Shown: piece by piece, positions 61,091 through 64,000 of the stretch | Numbering within the stretch: position 1 is the first letter of the stretch | Layout of the letters: every line of letters begins with the position of its first letter | Origin: Arthrobacter cheniae | GTDB taxonomy: Bacteria > Actinomycetota > Actinomycetes > Actinomycetales > Micrococcaceae | DNA: 64,000 nucleotides | Direction of reading: 5' to 3' | Assembly (NCBI RefSeq): GCF_003602275.1 | Contig: NZ_QZVT01000001.1 | Coordinates: 92,567 to 156,566 of the forward strand | Notes under the pieces: generated by a model | Database searches by the model: none | Told to the model about the DNA's origin: nothing | What the model saw: only the letters and a program-made list of their open reading frames with translations | Made by a program: the position numbers and the translations under genes

Positions 61091-61519
61091 ATGGATCCCC
61101 TGAACGCAGACACCATCCTCCGGCGCTTCTTCGCGGCGAGCGGCCATACCCGGCATCCGGAGAGCCTGCTTCGGTACGAGCGGGTCCAGTTCCACCTCCG
61201 GAGTTATCTCGAGGAGGTCGCCGCCACCCGGCTGGCGGGTGTCGACCGCGAACTGCTCGCCCTGGAACGTCAATTCGGCACCGAGACGCCCTATGTGCAG
61301 ATCATGGGGGCACGGGAGTTGCTGCACGCGCTTCCGGAGTTCCTCGCGGTTCCCCAGCTCCTCCCGGACTTCCACGACAGGCTCGCCCAGATCAGCGTGG
61401 CCTCGAGACTGGCCCAGTGGCTGTGCTCGCGGCGGCTCGTGCAGCGCGAGGACAGCTGGAACGACGTCGTTCTCACCCGCGCCGCTGCCGAGCAGGCCCG
61501 ACGGTCCCCCGCGCTGTGA
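61091..61519 (+). CDS. Hypothetical cytosolic protein
   Basis: The 142-residue protein starts MDPLNADTILRRFFAASGHT. It is rich in Arg, Leu, Ala and Glu and predicted mostly helical, with no membrane span. No family is recognised. It lies 153 bases from the divergent PAS-ANTAR gene and converges on murB. An ATG three codons upstream (MCPMDP) is an alternative start. The link to the ANTAR gene is only positional. Confidence 0.6.
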   Translation: MDPLNADTILRRFFAASGHTRHPESLLRYERVQFHLRSYLEEVAATRLAGVDRELLALERQFGTETPYVQIMGARELLHALPEFLAVPQLLPDFHDRLAQISVASRLAQWLCSRRLVQREDSWNDVVLTRAAAEQARRSPAL

Positions 61520-61568
61520 GACGCGGCATCGTGCCGATAACGGTGGTGACCGGACGGGCCGGTGGGCG

Positions 61569-62666
61569 CTACAGCTCGCAGTTGATGAGCAGCGGCTCGG
61601 GTTCCAGCCGGATGCCGAACGTGCGCTCGACGCCGTCCCGCACCAGCCTGGCCACGGACAGGAGGTCCGAGGTCGAGGCGCCTCCCCTGTTCGTCAGGGC
61701 CAGGGTGTGCTTGGTCGAGAGCGACGCACGCCCTCCCGCCGCAGCGTGCCCCTCGTCGTCCGCCAACCCGAAGCCCTTGGAGAACCCGGCGTGCTCGATC
61801 AGCCACGCCGCACTGAGCTTCACCTGCCCCTTGGTCCCGGACGGATACCGAGGAGCGTCGTCGGGAAGGCCCGCGGCGATATCCTCACCCATGATCGGAT
61901 TGGTGAAGAAGGACCCGGTGCTCCAGGTGTCGGGGTCGGGGTTGTCGAGGACCATGCCTTTTCCTGCGCGGAGCTTCAGGACCTCCCGGCGCACGTCGTT
62001 GGCGTAGGCCCGGGCACCTACCTCGATACCGAGCGCGCGGGCGAGTTCCGCGTACCGGACGGGCTTGCCCATGCGTCCCAGGCCGAGCTGGAACTCGACC
62101 GAAAGCACCACGTACCGGGGCGACCCGTTGACGGTGCTGCGCTTCAGCAACGAATCCCGATAGCCGAACGACAGCTCGAAGTTCGTGAAGCTCTTGATCC
62201 GGTCGGTCTCGCGGTCGTAGGTCCTGACCGTCGCGATGGTCTGCGACACGTCCGAGCCGTACGCCCCGACGTTCTGCACGGGTGTCGCCCCGGTGGAGCC
62301 CGGGATACCCGAGAGGGCCTCGAGCCCGGAGAACGCATGCATCACGGTGTAGTGGACCAGCTCGTCCCAGTCCTGGCCCGCCTGCGCCCTGACCATGACG
62401 CCGCCGCACGTGGCGTCATCGTCGTTCACCGTGAAGCCCGTCGACGTGATGCGGATGACCGTCCCGTCGAAGCCCTCGTCGCCGATGAGCAGGTTGGAGC
62501 CTCCGCTGACGATGAGCAGCGGCTCGCCGGCAGCATCCGCGGAGCGGACCGCCTCCACGATCTCCTGCTCGCTCGAGGCTTCGATGAGCCGGCGCGCGGG
62601 TCCGCCGACGCGCGTGGTCGTCAGGTCCGCGAGCCGTGTTCCGGTGCGGGTATCGGGCGCCGTCAT
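61569..62666 (-). CDS. murB: UDP-N-acetylenolpyruvoylglucosamine reductase
   Basis: MurB reduces UDP-GlcNAc-enolpyruvate to UDP-MurNAc in peptidoglycan synthesis using FAD and NADPH. The 365-residue protein has TTTRVGGPARRLIEASSEQE, the FAD motif IVSGGSNLLIGDEGF, SGIPGSTGATPVQNVGAYGS and the catalytic Ser region STGSFFTNPIMG. It starts in an ATGA overlap with the hadB-like gene. Confidence 0.96.
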   Translation of the reverse strand: MTAPDTRTGTRLADLTTTRVGGPARRLIEASSEQEIVEAVRSADAAGEPLLIVSGGSNLLIGDEGFDGTVIRITSTGFTVNDDDATCGGVMVRAQAGQDWDELVHYTVMHAFSGLEALSGIPGSTGATPVQNVGAYGSDVSQTIATVRTYDRETDRIKSFTNFELSFGYRDSLLKRSTVNGSPRYVVLSVEFQLGLGRMGKPVRYAELARALGIEVGARAYANDVRREVLKLRAGKGMVLDNPDPDTWSTGSFFTNPIMGEDIAAGLPDDAPRYPSGTKGQVKLSAAWLIEHAGFSKGFGLADDEGHAAAGGRASLSTKHTLALTNRGGASTSDLLSVARLVRDGVERTFGIRLEPEPLLINCEL

Positions 62667-63103
62667 GGAAGTTTGACCACGGCCTGCGCCTTGACGAGGA
62701 CCTTCTGCCCTGCGCAGGTCACCGTGAGGTCGATACGAGCCGTGGAGCGCTCGGTGTCGATCGCGCCGACGACACCGGTCACCTCGACGACAGCCCCGGC
62801 CTCCCCGGGTCGAGCGGTGGTGTCCCTGACGACCACGGGCTTCGTGAAGCGCGTCTGGTAGTCGATGACGGCGGCGGGATCACCGCTCCAGTCGGTCACC
62901 AGCTGGACGGCTGCACCCATGGTGAACATGCCGTGGGCAATGACTCCGGGGAGGCCGACGCCCTCCGCGAAGGACTGGTTCCAGTGGATGGGATTGAGGT
63001 CACCCGATGCGCCGGCGTACCGGACGAGGTCCTGGCGCGTGATGTCGAGCGTGCGGGTGCCGATCTGCTGGCCTACCTCGAGGGTCGAGAGGAGCACGGT
63101 CAT
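62663..63103 (-). CDS. hadB: MaoC-domain (3R)-hydroxyacyl-ACP dehydratase subunit HadB-like
   Basis: The 146-residue hot-dog-fold protein has the R-hydratase motif YAGASGDLNPIHWNQSFAEG, with catalytic Asp and His, followed by LPGVIAHGMFTMG. It pairs with the upstream HadA-like subunit (2-base gap) and couples to murB. In mycobacteria HadAB acts in mycolate FAS-II; Arthrobacter-like bacteria lack mycolic acids, so here a general dehydratase or hydratase role is more likely. Confidence 0.9.
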   Translation of the reverse strand: MTVLLSTLEVGQQIGTRTLDITRQDLVRYAGASGDLNPIHWNQSFAEGVGLPGVIAHGMFTMGAAVQLVTDWSGDPAAVIDYQTRFTKPVVVRDTTARPGEAGAVVEVTGVVGAIDTERSTARIDLTVTCAGQKVLVKAQAVVKLP

Positions 63104-63105
63104 GG

Positions 63106-63555
63106 CTACTGGTCCTCCCCGCGTACGAGGAGCGATGACGTGGTCGTGGCGGTGGGCACGCCGTCGACCGTCGATATCTCTGCGCGGGTGGTGATCATCG
63201 CGCCCCCACCCATGGCCCGCACCTGGTCCACGTGCAGCTCGGCGACCAGCTGGTCCCCCGCGACGATGGCGCGATGGTGGATGAAGCGCTGGTCTGCGTG
63301 GACGACGCGGGTGAAGTCGATGCCGGCGCTCGGGTCGCTGATCAGCTGCGCATCGGCCCGCTGGGCGACGATGATCGCGAAGGTCGGCGGGGCGACCAGG
63401 TCGGCGTGACCGAGGGCGGCGGCGGCGGCTACATCGTAGTGCGCGCGGTGGGTCGCCTGAACGGCCCGCGCAAAGTCGCGGATCGCCTCACGCCCCACGG
63501 AGTAGGTCTCTCCTGCAGGGTAGCTGCGCCCCTGCAGGTTCGGGTCGATGGTCAT
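63106..63555 (-). CDS. hadA: FAS1-like dehydratase N-terminal/HadA-like subunit
   Basis: The 149-residue hot-dog protein belongs to the MaoC-like FAS1-like dehydratase N-terminal family. The start MTIDPNLQGRSYPAGETYSV has a GGAGG 6 bases upstream; an earlier in-frame ATG is rejected on that basis. It contains HADLVAPPTFAIIVAQRADA. It probably supplies the substrate-binding subunit of a HadAB heterodimer with the next gene. Confidence 0.88.
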   Translation of the reverse strand: MTIDPNLQGRSYPAGETYSVGREAIRDFARAVQATHRAHYDVAAAAALGHADLVAPPTFAIIVAQRADAQLISDPSAGIDFTRVVHADQRFIHHRAIVAGDQLVAELHVDQVRAMGGGAMITTRAEISTVDGVPTATTTSSLLVRGEDQ

Positions 63556-63675
63556 GGATCCTCCGGTGGAAGCGGCGTCGGGCGGTCGGGATGCGCGTCG
63601 GGACGTGCAGTGGAAATGGGACGTGCGAGCGGGCGGATCCTGCAGGGAGTGCCACCGCACAGGATCAGGGCGGCG

Positions 63676-63906
63676 TCAGCGCCTGTCCTTCAGGCGACGG
63701 CGAACGTCCCGCGAACGGATCACCATGCCGGCGAGATGGCACACCATGCCCGCGACGATGATCGGGATGGCCGTGAAGACGAGAACCTGTTGGCCCGATG
63801 CGGTTCCGATGACCGCTACGAGGATACCGATGGCCGTCGTCACGAGGGCGGAAACCACCAGCTTGCGGTAGAGGTCCGAGCCGGTCTCCCAGGGCGTATT
63901 GAGCAT
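63676..63906 (-). CDS. Small two-span membrane protein
   Basis: The 76-residue protein has two hydrophobic segments: VVSALVTTAIGILVAVIGTA and VLVFTAIPIIVAGMVCHLAG. It ends with a positively charged tail (RSRDVRRRLKDRR). No family is recognised. It lies upstream of hadA on the same strand with a 120-base spacer. Confidence 0.75.
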   Translation of the reverse strand: MLNTPWETGSDLYRKLVVSALVTTAIGILVAVIGTASGQQVLVFTAIPIIVAGMVCHLAGMVIRSRDVRRRLKDRR

Positions 63907-63941
63907 GATCCCGATTCTACTGCCGACGGTACGGCAGGTGT

Positions 63942-64000
63942 TCAGAAGAGCACCTCCTGGACCGCCGGGACCGGAGTGGCGAAGGCGCCGAACCGTAGGC
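63942..64000 (-). CDS. C-terminal fragment of an unknown protein (runs off the window)
   Basis: From the window's right edge an open frame reads LRFGAFATPVPAVQEVLF and then TGA. Eighteen residues are too few to name a family. Orientation and the short spacing to the next gene fit a true end of a CDS. Confidence 0.4.
   Translation of the reverse strand, partial: LRFGAFATPVPAVQEVLF

Overview
This is a high-GC actinobacterial chromosome segment, most like Micrococcaceae (Arthrobacter and relatives). The evidence is a mycothiol acetyltransferase (MshD), an orphan GlnR-type regulator, an ANTAR regulator, PspC-domain signalling, TAnnnT-type -10 elements, some apparently leaderless genes and a complete acyclic C50-carotenoid gene set. 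No insertion sequence, phage gene or CRISPR array was seen.

Region 1 (1-20 kb, all minus strand) holds translation and transcription genes. Read 5'->3' on the minus strand they are rpoB-rpoC, rpsL-rpsG-fusA, tuf, then the S10 cluster rpsJ-rplC-rplD-rplW-rplB-rpsS-rplV-rpsC-rplP-rpmC-rpsQ. A terminator and a 343-base gap follow, and then rplN-rplX-rplE (rplE is cut by the window edge). Region 2 (20-31 kb) continues this supercluster upstream as tRNA-Trp, secE, nusG, rplK, rplA, a GNAT gene, rplJ and rplL. Between rplL and rpoB, which are usually neighbours, lies a carotenoid block: crtE-crtB-crtI on the minus strand, with idi and a thiolase on the plus strand.

Region 3 (31-46 kb) is more mixed. 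It starts with an aspartate aminotransferase and a divergent PspC/LiaF-like envelope-signalling module (response regulator, PspC-fused histidine kinase, PspC protein with a probable toastrack-like end, two small membrane proteins). A second carotenoid locus follows (cruF, a CrtD-like desaturase and a UbiA-type lycopene elongase). With crtEBI and idi it predicts a route from IPP to bacterioruberin, and no lycopene cyclase is visible. Phosphofructokinase, a GNAT protein, an ankyrin protein, YgfZ, a nitrobindin-like protein and membrane proteins come next.

Region 4 (46-64 kb) contains glnR, mshD, ppk and a MutT1-like hydrolase. Next is a compact peptide-polymer locus: a 4'-phosphopantetheinyl transferase, a zinc aminopeptidase overlapping a 1305-residue Pls/PosA-type synthetase, whose adenylation pocket reads by eye like a lysine code. 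Then come thyA-folA, an E. coli-type asd, a PAS-ANTAR regulator, murB and a HadAB-like dehydratase pair. The conserved ends (hadA-hadB-murB, and aspC-trpT-secE-nusG) suggest the roughly 29 kb between murB and aspC expanded inside an ancestral actinobacterial gene order.

The most interesting targets are the Pls-like polymer locus, the two-site bacterioruberin pathway with one half wedged into the ribosomal/RNA polymerase supercluster, and the PspC/LiaF-like signalling module.
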